Of a stretch of DNA of 64,000 nucleotides, positions 46,414-55,450 are shown piece by piece. The stretch spans positions 1 to 64,000 of the forward strand of contig NZ_MDDR01000052.1 in NCBI RefSeq assembly GCF_001870435.1, in the 5' to 3' direction. The translations under genes were made by a program, and so were the position numbers. Origin of the DNA: Pseudomonas costantinii (GTDB lineage Bacteria; Pseudomonadota; Gammaproteobacteria; Pseudomonadales; Pseudomonadaceae). The notes beneath the pieces are model-generated. The model did no database searches and had not been told where the DNA came from. It worked only from the letters and a program-made list of their open reading frames with translations. Numbering within the stretch: the first letter of the stretch is position 1; every line of letters begins with the position of its first letter.

Positions 46414-47063
46414 CTCCCGTATTACGTCTGGTACTGGCCGACGATCATGAAGTCACGCGCACCGGGTTCGTCGCGTTGCTGGCAGGTCATCCGCAATTCG
46501 AAGTGGTCGGCCAGGCGAGTGATGGCCAGCAAGCCGTGGAACTGTGCGAACACCTGCTGCCCGACATCGTCATCCTCGACATTCGCATGCCGGTGCTCAA
46601 TGGCCTGGGGGCCGCCCGCCTGCTGCAACAACGCCTGCCGGAACTTAAAGTGGTGATTTTCACCATGGACGACAGCGTCGATCACCTGGAAGCTGCGATG
46701 AATGCGGGTGCTGTGGGCTACTTGCTCAAAGACGCCAGCCGCGATGAAGTGATAGGTGCGTTGCAACGGGTCGCCGCCGGTGAAGAAGCGCTCAACAGTG
46801 CGGTCAGCGCGCGCTTGCTGCGACGCATGACCGAGCGCAACGCCGCGGGTGCCACACCGATGGAAAACCTCACCCCACGCGAGCGCCAGGTGCTCGGGCT
46901 GGTGGCGAACGGTATGAGTAACCGCGCGATAGGTGAACACTTGGGGATTACCACCGGCACCGCCAAAGCCCATGTTGAACGGGTTATCGGCAAACTCGGC
47001 GCGGCCGATCGCACCCAGGCAGCCGTGCGTGGTATCGCGCTGGGCCTGGTGACGCAGGCATGA
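46410..47063 (+). CDS. NarL/FixJ-family response regulator
   Basis: A 217-residue regulator: receiver domain (about 5-120; phospho-acceptor Asp in VILDIRMPVLNG near 57, Lys in LLKDAS) and a C-terminal LuxR-type helix-turn-helix (LTPRERQVLGLVANGMSNRAIGEHLGITTGTAKAHV). The ATG is fixed by the ATGA overlap with the kinase gene, and the stop overlaps the next kinase gene in the same way. It is the only DNA-binding output seen in this four-gene set. Confidence 0.94.
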   Translation: MTPVLRLVLADDHEVTRTGFVALLAGHPQFEVVGQASDGQQAVELCEHLLPDIVILDIRMPVLNGLGAARLLQQRLPELKVVIFTMDDSVDHLEAAMNAGAVGYLLKDASRDEVIGALQRVAAGEEALNSAVSARLLRRMTERNAAGATPMENLTPRERQVLGLVANGMSNRAIGEHLGITTGTAKAHVERVIGKLGAADRTQAAVRGIALGLVTQA

Positions 47064-49387
47064 GGGTGTTTTACGCCAGGCGTTGGGCCGACCTGCCGCT
47101 ACGGGGCAAGGCACTGGTGGTCATTTCGCTGCCACTGGTGGTGCTGCTGTTGTCGCTGGTGCTGATCTACACCACCGAACGCCAGACCGCCCGCGCGGAA
47201 GAGGACGTGCGCCGGGTATTACGGGTGCAAGGCGACATCCGGGCCGTGCACACGCTGCTGGCCGAAGCGGCCGCCAGCGTGCGCGGCTACCTGCTGACCC
47301 GCCGTGAAGATTTCCTGCCGGCTTATCTCAACGCCAAGCCGCAGATCGAATCAGCCCTGCGCCGACTCGATAGCAACGTTCGCGATCAACGGGTACGCGA
47401 ACAGCTCTCGGCGATCACGCCGCTGATCAACAGCAAAATCGATGGCCTGGAGGAGATGCTCGACGATCCGACGACAAGCCCTGCGTCGATTACCAGCATT
47501 CTGGTCAGCAACAAACACATCCTTGATGCGTTGCGTCAGCACATCAGTACCATGCTCACCCTTGAGGATTCGCTGCTCGCCGAGCGCACAGTGGCTGCGG
47601 CCGAAACGCGCAAGCGCCTGTTACTGTCGACCTGGCTGGCAGCCATCTGCGGGCTGTTTGGGGCAATCGTCGCGGTGCTGTTTCTGTCCAAGGGCATCGT
47701 CGCCCGGGTCCAGCAAGTCCAAGGCAACGCGCAACGCCTGGCCCTCGGTCAACCCCTGCAGCCACAACCGCCCGAAAACGATGAGATTGGCCAGTTGGGC
47801 ACGCGGCTGGTGGAGGCTGGGTTACTGCTCGCCGAACGCGAGCGTGCGTTGCGCGAGAATGAAGAACGCTTGCGGTTGATCATCGATGGGGTGAAGGACT
47901 ACGGGATCTTCGCCCTCGACACGGCGGGCTACGTCACCAGTTGGAACGCCGGTGCCGAGCGGATCAAGGGCTACACCGAGCAGGAAATCATCGGCCAGCA
48001 TTTTTCAGTGTTCTACCTGCCACAGGAATGCCCGCAACACCCGACCCTGGCGCTGGACGAAGCCACTCGCAATGGGCACTACATGGAAGAAGGCTGGCGC
48101 TGCCGCCAGGATGGCACGCGTTTCTGGGCCAGCGTGGTGATCACTGCGCAGTTCGACGCGACGGGCGCCTTGCGTGGCTTCTCGAAGATCACGCGCGACA
48201 TTACCGACCGTCGCGCAGCAGAAATAGCGCTGGGCACCGCTCGCGAGGAAGCCGAGCGCGCCAGCCGGGCGAAAAGCGAGTTTCTCTCACGCATGAGTCA
48301 CGAACTGCGCACACCGCTCAACTCGATCCTGGGCTTTGCGCAACTGCTGGACATGGACTCGGCCGCAGGCCAAAAGGCGCAGGTCGGGCACATCCTGCGC
48401 GCCGGCCAACACCTGCTGACGCTGATCAATGAAGTATTGGATATTGCCAAGATCGAGGCGGGAAGCCTGCCGTTGAACATCGAAGCGATTCCCTTGGCGG
48501 GCTCACTGCAAGAAGCCCTGGCGTTGGTGTCTCCCATGGCCGCCGACGCGGGCATCCAGTTGCAGCCGCTGCCAACGCTGGCGGCAGATGTTGGCATCGT
48601 TGCCGATCGACAACGCCTGACCCAAGTGCTGCTCAACCTGCTGTCCAACGCCATCAAATACAACCAGCTGCGGGGCCAGGTGAGCATCGAGGTCACGCTT
48701 GAAGGCCAGCGCATCGGCGTGTCCGTCTGCGATACCGGAAAGGGCATCACGGCAGATAAAATCGAGCGCCTGTTCAAGCCGTTCGAGCGACTAGGGGCCG
48801 ACCCGAATGTGGAAGGCAGCGGCCTGGGCCTGGCGCTGAGCAAGAGCTTGCTGGAAAAGATGGACGGCACTCTAACGGTGCAAAGCCAACATGGCATCGG
48901 CTCACGCTTTACCCTGGAACTACCGTTCGTGCGCGTGCAGGAGCCCCACAGCCCTGCCGTTACCGCCATCGACACCCCGTCGACGCGCCCAACCCTCGAG
49001 GGAACGGCGCCCCAGGGAAAGATGCTGTATATCGAAGACAATCTCTCCAGCCTCGCACTGATTGAAACCTTGCTGCACCGCAGGCCAGGGATAAAACTGC
49101 TCTCAAGCATGCAAGGCCAACTGGGCTTGGACCTCGCTGCGCAACATGCGCCACAGCTGATTCTGCTGGATGTGTCACTGCCGGACATCGACGGGTTGAA
49201 TGTACTGCGTCGCTTACGTCGGTCTGCGATCTCCCGGGACACACCGGTGTTGATGATTACCGCCGACGCCAGCGACCTCACCCGCCAGGCCTTGCACGAC
49301 GCAGGCGCGACGGCCGTACTGAACAAGCCGATCAACGTGCCGGCGTTTCTCGCCCACCTCGACCAGTACTTTCCGGAGGCTGTGTGA
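47060..49387 (+). CDS. Hybrid sensor kinase: CHASE3-HAMP-PAS-HisKA-HATPase-REC
   Basis: Membrane hybrid kinase of 775 residues. One helix near 18-38, a periplasmic CHASE3-like region (about 40-185), a second helix near 190-212, HAMP (about 213-262), PAS (about 265-385; SWNAGAERIKGYTEQEIIG), HisKA with His in FLSRMSHELRTPLN near 414, an ATPase domain (NAIKYN, GSGLGLALSKSLLEKM) and a C-terminal receiver with Asp in LILLDVSLPDIDG near 703. It overlaps both neighbours by four bases. The lone receiver encoded next could serve as phosphate sink or partner. Confidence 0.94.
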   Translation: MRVFYARRWADLPLRGKALVVISLPLVVLLLSLVLIYTTERQTARAEEDVRRVLRVQGDIRAVHTLLAEAAASVRGYLLTRREDFLPAYLNAKPQIESALRRLDSNVRDQRVREQLSAITPLINSKIDGLEEMLDDPTTSPASITSILVSNKHILDALRQHISTMLTLEDSLLAERTVAAAETRKRLLLSTWLAAICGLFGAIVAVLFLSKGIVARVQQVQGNAQRLALGQPLQPQPPENDEIGQLGTRLVEAGLLLAERERALRENEERLRLIIDGVKDYGIFALDTAGYVTSWNAGAERIKGYTEQEIIGQHFSVFYLPQECPQHPTLALDEATRNGHYMEEGWRCRQDGTRFWASVVITAQFDATGALRGFSKITRDITDRRAAEIALGTAREEAERASRAKSEFLSRMSHELRTPLNSILGFAQLLDMDSAAGQKAQVGHILRAGQHLLTLINEVLDIAKIEAGSLPLNIEAIPLAGSLQEALALVSPMAADAGIQLQPLPTLAADVGIVADRQRLTQVLLNLLSNAIKYNQLRGQVSIEVTLEGQRIGVSVCDTGKGITADKIERLFKPFERLGADPNVEGSGLGLALSKSLLEKMDGTLTVQSQHGIGSRFTLELPFVRVQEPHSPAVTAIDTPSTRPTLEGTAPQGKMLYIEDNLSSLALIETLLHRRPGIKLLSSMQGQLGLDLAAQHAPQLILLDVSLPDIDGLNVLRRLRRSAISRDTPVLMITADASDLTRQALHDAGATAVLNKPINVPAFLAHLDQYFPEAV

Positions 49388-49851
49388 ACCTCGACCTGCG
49401 TATTCTGATCATCGACGATCAACGCCCGAATCTTGACCTGGTGGAGCAACTGCTGGCGCGCGAGGGGCTGACGAACGTGCTGAGCAGCACTCAGCCGTTG
49501 CGCACCCTGGAGCTGTTCAACAGCTTCGAGCCAGACCTGGTGATTCTCGACCTGCACATGCCGGAGCTCGACGGCTTTGCGGTGTTGGAACAACTCAACC
49601 GGCGCATCCCCACCGGTGAATACCTGCCGATTCTCGTGCTGACCGCCGACGCCACCCGCGACACCCGACTGCGCGCCCTGGCGTTGGGTGCCAGGGACTT
49701 CATCAGCAAACCCCTGGACGCACTGGAAACCATGCTGCGGGTGTGGAACCTGCTGGAAACCCGAGTGCTGTATAAAACCTTACGGACCTTGGTGCCGGCT
49801 GATCAGATCGATTTGCTGCAACGGCGCAGTGCAACGGCTACGCGGGATTGA
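49384..49851 (+). CDS. Stand-alone receiver protein (RpfG-like N-terminus without HD-GYP)
   Basis: A 155-residue protein consisting of a receiver domain (Asp in LVILDLHMPELDGF near 57, Lys in ISKPLDALE near 108) and a helical tail of about 35 residues. The DLHMPELDG and the tail RVWNLLETRVLYKTL resemble the receiver portion of RpfG-type regulators, but no HD-GYP domain follows. It starts with GTG overlapping the previous stop (GTGA). It likely works by protein-protein contact in the relay. Confidence 0.88.
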   Translation: MNLDLRILIIDDQRPNLDLVEQLLAREGLTNVLSSTQPLRTLELFNSFEPDLVILDLHMPELDGFAVLEQLNRRIPTGEYLPILVLTADATRDTRLRALALGARDFISKPLDALETMLRVWNLLETRVLYKTLRTLVPADQIDLLQRRSATATRD

Positions 49852-49880
49852 GCCCAGGCATCCTTGCCTTGGGGCGATCC

Positions 49881-50852
49881 CTACAGCGTCGCGTCGATTT
49901 TTTTGGCTGCCGCCTCACTGACCCAGCCGTGCCAGATTTCCGGATGTTGTTTAAAAAAGATCTTCGCCAACTTTGGGGAATCGATGTGTTCCTTGGTCAT
50001 CCGGGCCAGGTTCTGGTTCAGCAGGTCAATCGGGAGGTTGACCTTTTCCAGCACGGCAACCAGTTCGGGCGCCTGCTCATGGAACGCTTTGGATAAGCCG
50101 ACCTGGATACTGATCTTCTTGTCCACGCCCGGTTTCTCCTCCAGCTTGACCAAGTCGACTTGCCCCATCAAAGGCGTCGGCGTCCAGTAGTAGAACAAGA
50201 TCGGTTCCGCACGCTTGTAACTCGACAACACCGCCGCATCCAAAGCCGGGCCGGTACCCGGTCGAAAGTTGGTGTAGCTCGCTTCAAGACCGTAGCTTTT
50301 CAGCATTTCGGTGTTCTCCAGTTCGCACGTCCAGCCTGCCGGGCAGTTGTAGAAGCGCCCCTTGCCAGGTTCTTCCGGGTCCCTGAACAACTCGGCGTAC
50401 TGAGGGAGATCAGCAATATTTTTAAGGCCTGGCGCCTTGGCTTTGATCGCGCGTTTGGCATCCCCCTCCACCAGATAACGCGGCACGTACCAGCCCTCCG
50501 TCGCGCCAATGATCGGTGCACCGACACCCACCACCTTCCCGCTGGCGGCCGCCTTGTTCCAGACCTCACTGCGCCCCACCCACTCTTCGGCCAGCACCTG
50601 GATGTCGTTACTGCTTAACGCGCTCTCCATGGTGATCGAGTTACCGGGCAAGGTGTCGATCGTGCAGCCATAGCCCTCTTTGAGAAGGGTCTGCAACACA
50701 TCGGTGAGCAACATCCCGCTTTCCCAATTCAACCCGGCGAACTTCACCGGCTTGCCTGAATCACACCACCCGGCAGCCTGGGTCGCGGCACTGCCCACCA
50801 ACAGCCCAAGGGGAAGCAGCCAAGTCATCACGTTGTTTTTCATCTTCATCAT
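49881..50852 (-). CDS. OpuAC/ProX-type glycine-betaine-like binding protein
   Basis: Periplasmic binding protein of 323 residues with a signal peptide (LPLGLLVGSAATQAAGW, cut near residue 27). It belongs to the OpuAC family, which binds quaternary amines: VKFAGLNWESGMLLTDVLQTLL, then the EEWVGRSEVW and GATEGWYVPRYLV segments rich in aromatic residues that form the cation cage. No permease or ATPase gene is adjacent. It is downstream of a PhyH-type dioxygenase on the same strand, so ligand capture and oxidation may be linked. Confidence 0.92.
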   Translation of the reverse strand: MMKMKNNVMTWLLPLGLLVGSAATQAAGWCDSGKPVKFAGLNWESGMLLTDVLQTLLKEGYGCTIDTLPGNSITMESALSSNDIQVLAEEWVGRSEVWNKAAASGKVVGVGAPIIGATEGWYVPRYLVEGDAKRAIKAKAPGLKNIADLPQYAELFRDPEEPGKGRFYNCPAGWTCELENTEMLKSYGLEASYTNFRPGTGPALDAAVLSSYKRAEPILFYYWTPTPLMGQVDLVKLEEKPGVDKKISIQVGLSKAFHEQAPELVAVLEKVNLPIDLLNQNLARMTKEHIDSPKLAKIFFKQHPEIWHGWVSEAAAKKIDATL

Positions 50853-50930
50853 CGATGCACCTATGCAGTGAAAGGGTCAGATCAGGGATGGGCAGATGTC
50901 AGCGAAATACGCTCTGAAAGGTAAGGCCTC

Positions 50931-50949
50931 AGCGACGAAACACGTCGCT
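50931..50949 (-). terminator. Intercistronic hairpin after the dioxygenase gene
   Basis: AGCGACG (50931-50937) pairs perfectly with CGTCGCT (50943-50949) over a five-base loop, touching the stop codon of the dioxygenase. The following minus-strand bases are not T-rich. It may reduce read-through into the binding-protein gene or protect the upstream mRNA. Confidence 0.4.
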
Positions 50950-51762
50950 TCAGGGCGTTGTATGTATTGTTGGGAACCAGTCCTCACGCAGCCGCTGGCC
51001 CGTTTGCATTGCATGTCCCGGGTAAGGCGGTGAGGTACGCCCCGGACGCTCGAGGTAGCGCACATCATCACCAACCCAACGCAGCGACAGCACCCGCCGA
51101 CGCTGCGCGGAGCCGTTGCCTCTGGCGCCATGCACCGTTCGGAAATCGAACAGCACGGCATCACCGGGCTGCATTTCCCATTCCAGTACCGGCATGCCCT
51201 CCTCCGCATCCGGATCGGGGGCGTCTCGGTAATCGTCAGCGCCTTGGTAAAAATCGCTTTGATCGGCCCAGCGCACCGGCCTTATGCCTTTATCCCAACG
51301 ATGGGAGCCAGGAAGCAGTCTGAGGGTTGACTCGCGCACCGGGTCGACGGGAATCCAGAAGCTCACGGACTGGTTTCCCTCAACAAAGTAATACGGGATG
51401 TCTTGATGCCAGGGTGTGGCCTTTTGTGCGCCGGGCTCCTTCACCAAGACATGGTCATGGAAAAACTGCGCCGTGCGCGAGCGCATCACTTGCGCCGCGA
51501 TCGAGGCCGCGGGCGACTGCTCGATCATTGCGCGAAACTCGGGGATTCGTTGCCAGTTGCAATAGTCATCGAAAAAACCGCCTGACCGGTCACCTTGCTC
51601 GACGTAGCGGCTCGCGTACACGCCAGGCTCCGCAAGGTTGCGCTCTATGCCCGCAGCGATCTGTCCTGTCCACTCGCTGAAGATGCCTCTGAGGCACACC
51701 GCGCCATCGCGCTGAAAGGCGTCGATGTCTTTTTGGTCAACGGTGTATGAGCTGTGTGTCAT
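50950..51762 (-). CDS. PhyH-family Fe(II)/2-oxoglutarate dioxygenase
   Basis: A 270-residue enzyme of the phytanoyl-CoA dioxygenase family, hydroxylating a small substrate with 2-oxoglutarate and oxygen. The iron ligands are visible as His and Asp in WHQDIPYY (near 123) and the distal His in FRTVHGARG (near 220); an Arg follows in the RRRVLSLRW segment for 2-oxoglutarate. ATG 51762 has GGGAG nine bases upstream; longer reading frames add a stretch that is not conserved in style. Gene context with an OpuAC binding protein and a divergent LysR regulator suggests a quaternary-amine-type substrate, but this is inference. Confidence 0.9.
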   Translation of the reverse strand: MTHSSYTVDQKDIDAFQRDGAVCLRGIFSEWTGQIAAGIERNLAEPGVYASRYVEQGDRSGGFFDDYCNWQRIPEFRAMIEQSPAASIAAQVMRSRTAQFFHDHVLVKEPGAQKATPWHQDIPYYFVEGNQSVSFWIPVDPVRESTLRLLPGSHRWDKGIRPVRWADQSDFYQGADDYRDAPDPDAEEGMPVLEWEMQPGDAVLFDFRTVHGARGNGSAQRRRVLSLRWVGDDVRYLERPGRTSPPYPGHAMQTGQRLREDWFPTIHTTP

Positions 51763-51868
51763 GGCCTGATACTCCCTATAACAAGATGAAGGTTGCGCAG
51801 GACAAATATTCCATGACGGCCAAATAAGATAAAATAATAAGTCTTGATTTATCACCCACGAAAATCTT

Positions 51869-52783
51869 ATGAACTTTACCCTGCGACAATTGCGCTACGC
51901 ACTCGCGGCAGCCAAGCACGGCAACCTCACCTTGGCAGCCGAGGAGTTGCACGTTTCCCAACCTTCAATCTCCACGGCGATCACCGAGTTGGAAGGCCTC
52001 TACGGGCAACCGCTGTTTGTTCGCCAGCGTGGTTTGGGTGTTTCCTTAACCCCGTTTGGCCGAACCGTCATGGCCCAGGCAAAACGTGTGCTCGCCGAAG
52101 CGCGGAAGTTCTCGGATATCGGCCGTGAACCCGGCGACTTTGCGGGAGACCTGGTGCTGGGGTGCTATGCGGATATTGCGCCCTATTGCCTGCCGCAAAT
52201 TCTCAGGCGCCTACAGCAAGTCTCCCCCCGGGTCACCGTGGACATGCGTGAAGGCGGGTTCGAGTACTTGGGAAAACGCCTCAGCGAAGGCACGCTGGAG
52301 CTAGCCTTGACTTACGATTTGGGCTTGCCGGAAAACATGCAGCGCGTTGAACTCTGCCAACTGACCGCCCACGCCCTGCTGGCAGCGGATCATCCATTGG
52401 CTAATGAATCACAGGTCGATATGGCCGCGCTCAGTGCCTATAACTTGGTGGTGATGGATCAAATTCACAGCTGGCAGCACATCCTGGATCTGTTCAATGC
52501 TTTTGGCCTTCAACCCAGCAGCGTACAGCCCACGCACAGCTTTGAATTTCAACGCAGCCTCGTCGCCAATGGTTTTGGCGTCGCACTGACCTACACCCGA
52601 CCGTTCGGCGATCACAGCTACGATGGCCAGCCCTTGGTGTGCCGCCCTATCAAGCAGTCGCTCCCCGTTCAACGCATTGTCCTGGCGTACGACCAGCGTT
52701 ATCCGTTGACACCGCCAGCCGAAGCATTCAAAGCACAAGCGTTGGCGTGGTTCTCTGAGCGGCGTCCATTTAGTCTATTTTGA
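51869..52783 (+). CDS. LysR-family transcriptional regulator, divergent from the dioxygenase
   Basis: Regulator of 304 residues: winged helix (LRYALAAAKHGNLTLAAEELHVSQPSISTAITELE, about residues 7-42) and substrate-binding domain (about 90-295). The 106-base divergent gap to the dioxygenase gene is AT-rich and suits a shared operator. The ribosome site is weak (only AAAATC before the ATG). It likely controls the dioxygenase and binding-protein genes in response to their substrate. Confidence 0.92.
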   Translation: MNFTLRQLRYALAAAKHGNLTLAAEELHVSQPSISTAITELEGLYGQPLFVRQRGLGVSLTPFGRTVMAQAKRVLAEARKFSDIGREPGDFAGDLVLGCYADIAPYCLPQILRRLQQVSPRVTVDMREGGFEYLGKRLSEGTLELALTYDLGLPENMQRVELCQLTAHALLAADHPLANESQVDMAALSAYNLVVMDQIHSWQHILDLFNAFGLQPSSVQPTHSFEFQRSLVANGFGVALTYTRPFGDHSYDGQPLVCRPIKQSLPVQRIVLAYDQRYPLTPPAEAFKAQALAWFSERRPFSLF

Positions 52784-52812
52784 ACCCGCAATGAGCCTGC
52801 GGACATGGCCCA

Positions 52813-53811
52813 TTACTGGATCACATTGACGACAACCTTCCCTTTCGACCGCCCCGTTTCAACATAAGCCAAGGCCTCTGCCGTAGCCTCAAACGCAAAG
52901 GTGCGGTCCACCACCGGTTTAATCGCACCGGACTCAACGAGTGCCGCGAGTTCACACAGTTGCGATCCACTTGCGCGCATGAAAACAAACGAATAGTGGA
53001 TGCCGCGTTTGCGTGCCTTGCTGCGGATGCTGTAGCTCAACAGGCGCAGAACCTGCTTCAACCCCCACGACAGCCCTTGCGTTTGAGCAAACTGCGGCGT
53101 CGGTGGGCCGGAGATAGAAATGAGATGGCCGCCAGGTTTGAGGACCTTCAGGGATTTCGCGAGTACATCCGGGCCGAGGCTGTTCAGGACCACATCGTAG
53201 TCCTGCAACACGTTTTCGAAGGCCTGCTTCGTGTAATCGATGACCAGATCCGCGCCTAACGCTTTGACCCAATCGACATTGCGGGTGCTCGTGGTGGTGG
53301 CCACGAACGCACCCAGGTGTTTTGCAAGCTGGATGGCAAGCGTTCCAACGCCACCTGAGCCGGCATGAATCAGCACTTTCTGGCCTTTTTTCAGCTTGGC
53401 GGTCTCCACCAATACCTGCCACGCCGTCAAACCGACCAATGGAAGAGAAGCGGCTTGCGCCATGTTGAGGTTGCTGGGCTTGAGCGCCAGCGCCTGCTCC
53501 TCCACACAAATCAGTTCGGCAAACGTGCCGATATGCTTCTCATCAGGGCGCGCGTACACCTCGTCACCCGGCTTGAAACACCGAACGCCAGGCCCGACCT
53601 TGACCACAACGCCCGCCAAGTCATTACCCAGGATCAGTGGAAAACGATAGGGCAGGATCAACTTGAACTCGCCTTTTCTGATCTTGGAATCCAGCACGTT
53701 GATGCTGGCGGCGTGCACTTGGACCAAGACCTCGTTATCCCGGACTTGAGGGTCCGGTAAATGACCGAGTCGGCCGTTGTCCGTGTAGCGCTCGATGAAA
53801 AATGCCTTCAT
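52813..53811 (-). CDS. Quinone-oxidoreductase-type MDR enzyme
   Basis: NADPH-dependent oxidoreductase of 332 residues in the medium-chain dehydrogenase superfamily. The N-terminal GroES-like domain holds LGNDLAGVVVKVGPGVRCFKPGDEV; the cofactor domain has HAGSGGVGTLAIQLAKHLGA (near 150). The zinc-binding cysteines of alcohol dehydrogenases are missing, which marks the quinone-oxidoreductase branch. It follows the SDR gene on the same strand with a 113-base gap, so the two may form one TetR-controlled unit. Substrate unknown, possibly a reactive enone or quinone. Confidence 0.92.
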   Translation of the reverse strand: MKAFFIERYTDNGRLGHLPDPQVRDNEVLVQVHAASINVLDSKIRKGEFKLILPYRFPLILGNDLAGVVVKVGPGVRCFKPGDEVYARPDEKHIGTFAELICVEEQALALKPSNLNMAQAASLPLVGLTAWQVLVETAKLKKGQKVLIHAGSGGVGTLAIQLAKHLGAFVATTTSTRNVDWVKALGADLVIDYTKQAFENVLQDYDVVLNSLGPDVLAKSLKVLKPGGHLISISGPPTPQFAQTQGLSWGLKQVLRLLSYSIRSKARKRGIHYSFVFMRASGSQLCELAALVESGAIKPVVDRTFAFEATAEALAYVETGRSKGKVVVNVIQ

Positions 53812-53924
53812 GGGTCAGCTCTTTGCAGGATTGCGTTAGCGAGACGCGGGAGGACACGCCTCAAGGAAGGATAGCGCCTTGAGCACAAAGTCAGCGTGGT
53901 GCTGAAAAGTCCCGCCGGGGCTGT

Positions 53925-54710
53925 TCATTGGGGGCGATACCGTTCTGCCGCATGCGCCTGGCGCAGTTCGGAGAGCAAACCCTGGCGCGCAGACTGGAGA
54001 GTGTCCCAGCGGGAGGCGTCATGCAAAGGTGGGATGGTCACAAGCTCACGACGATCGAAACCAACCAGCGCCGCATCCACCAGCTCGCCCACTTCCATGA
54101 CCTCAGGCAAGGTGTTGATGTCGATGCCCGAGCGCTCCCAGATTTCGGTGCGGGTTGCGGCGGGCAGCACCGCCTGCACGTAAACGCCGCTTGGGGACAG
54201 CTCCAGACTCAGGCCTTGGGACAAGAACTGCACGAACGCTTTAGTAGCCCCATAGAGGGTCATCCCGAGTTCCGGCGCAAGGCCCACCACTGAACCGATG
54301 TTCACGATCGCGCCCTCACCCGCCTGCGCGAACCGGGGAGCCACCGCACGCGCAAGCCGGGTCAGCGAGGTGACGTTAAGCGCGATCAGTTGCTCAATGC
54401 TCTCAGGGGTTTGCGCAACAAAGTTGCCTGACTGGGCCGCACCGGCGTTGTTGATCAGCACGCCGATTTGGTGGTCGTCCCGCAGACGCGTTTCGACCGT
54501 CACCAGGTCGGCGTGCTGCGTCAGATCGGCCAGCAGAACGTCTACGGCCACCTTGTGTTGTTGGCGCAAGCGGGCCGCCAGCGTCTCCAGGCGAGCCTTG
54601 TCGCGGGCGACCAGTACCAGGTCGTGACCGCGTTGGGCAAAGCGCTCGGCATAAGTGGCACCAATGCCGGAGGACGCGCCAGTGATAAGAACAGAGGTAG
54701 AAGTCGTCAT
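53925..54710 (-). CDS. Short-chain dehydrogenase divergent from TetR regulator
   Basis: SDR of 261 residues with TGASSGIG (near 10), NNAG (near 89), the catalytic Ser in NIGSVVGLAPELG and YGATK (near 154). It is of the DltE/YqjQ-like classical type. It is divergent from a TetR gene across 170 bases that contain a palindromic operator. Likely role: reduction of a carbonyl compound together with the MDR enzyme downstream. Confidence 0.92.
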   Translation of the reverse strand: MTTSTSVLITGASSGIGATYAERFAQRGHDLVLVARDKARLETLAARLRQQHKVAVDVLLADLTQHADLVTVETRLRDDHQIGVLINNAGAAQSGNFVAQTPESIEQLIALNVTSLTRLARAVAPRFAQAGEGAIVNIGSVVGLAPELGMTLYGATKAFVQFLSQGLSLELSPSGVYVQAVLPAATRTEIWERSGIDINTLPEVMEVGELVDAALVGFDRRELVTIPPLHDASRWDTLQSARQGLLSELRQAHAAERYRPQ

Positions 54711-54814
54711 GGTTTTACTCGCTTGTAGAAGGAAGGGTCAGGTCCGCGTGATTTCGCAGTGATTCAGGGCGGGCAAAACTATGATGATGATCATAATCTT
54801 ATTCGTCAACAGTT

Positions 54815-54842
54815 TTGATGTTGATCGACATCAATGTATAGT
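54815..54842 (+). promoter_or_regulatory. Palindromic TetR operator overlapping a promoter
   Basis: TTGATGT (54815-54821) and ACATCAA (54828-54834) form a perfect inverted repeat with six bases between. The left arm also works as a -35 (TTGATG) with TATAGT (54837-54842) as -10 at a 16-base spacing, pointing at the TetR gene. Binding would therefore block its own promoter, and possibly the divergent SDR gene. Confidence 0.6.
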
Positions 54843-54880
54843 GCGCACTGAAAACAGCGACATCCGTTGAGGTATGAGTT

Positions 54881-55450
54881 ATGCGAGTCAGCAAGGCGCA
54901 AGTGCAGTTAAACCGGGCGCACATCGTCGAGACGGCGTCCAAATTGTTCCGTGAGCGCGGGTACGACGGTGTCGGCGTGGCCGACCTGATGGCAGCAGCG
55001 GGATTCACCCATGGCGGGTTCTACAAGCACTTCGGCTCCAAGGCTGACTTGATGGCGCAAGCCGCAGCGAGCGGGTTTTCCCAGTCGCTGACCAACAGCG
55101 TAGGGCTGGGCGCCACTGCCTTCTTCGATCTTTATGTGTCCAGGGAGCACCGTGATGCGCGCAGCCTTGGCTGTACGATGGCGGCCCTGTGCGGGGATGC
55201 TGCGCGTCAATCGGAGGAGGTAAAAACCACGTTTGCGCAAGGTATCGAAAACGCGTTGGCAGCCCTTGAGCGCGGAGATGCCGAGCAGGATGAGACAAGC
55301 CGGCACACCCGGCGAGAAGAGATGATCAACCGGCTGGCCCATGCCGTCGGCGCGGTGGTGTTGTCCCGAGCCTGCCCCGATGATTCCCCATTGGCGGATG
55401 AAATTCTCGATGTCTGCCGTCGGGAAATGCTCGCTGCCCTGACGTCATAA
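54881..55450 (+). CDS. TetR/AcrR-family repressor
   Basis: Regulator of 189 residues with an N-terminal helix-turn-helix (VETASKLFRERGYDGVGVADLMAAAGFTHGGFYKHFGSKADL, about residues 13-55) and a ligand domain with two Cys residues (LGCTMAALCGD). GAGG before the ATG supports the start. It sits divergent from the SDR and MDR genes with a palindrome in its promoter, so it probably represses both itself and them until a reactive compound is bound. Its 3' end overlaps the convergent LysR gene by six bases. Confidence 0.93.
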   Translation: MRVSKAQVQLNRAHIVETASKLFRERGYDGVGVADLMAAAGFTHGGFYKHFGSKADLMAQAAASGFSQSLTNSVGLGATAFFDLYVSREHRDARSLGCTMAALCGDAARQSEEVKTTFAQGIENALAALERGDAEQDETSRHTRREEMINRLAHAVGAVVLSRACPDDSPLADEILDVCRREMLAALTS

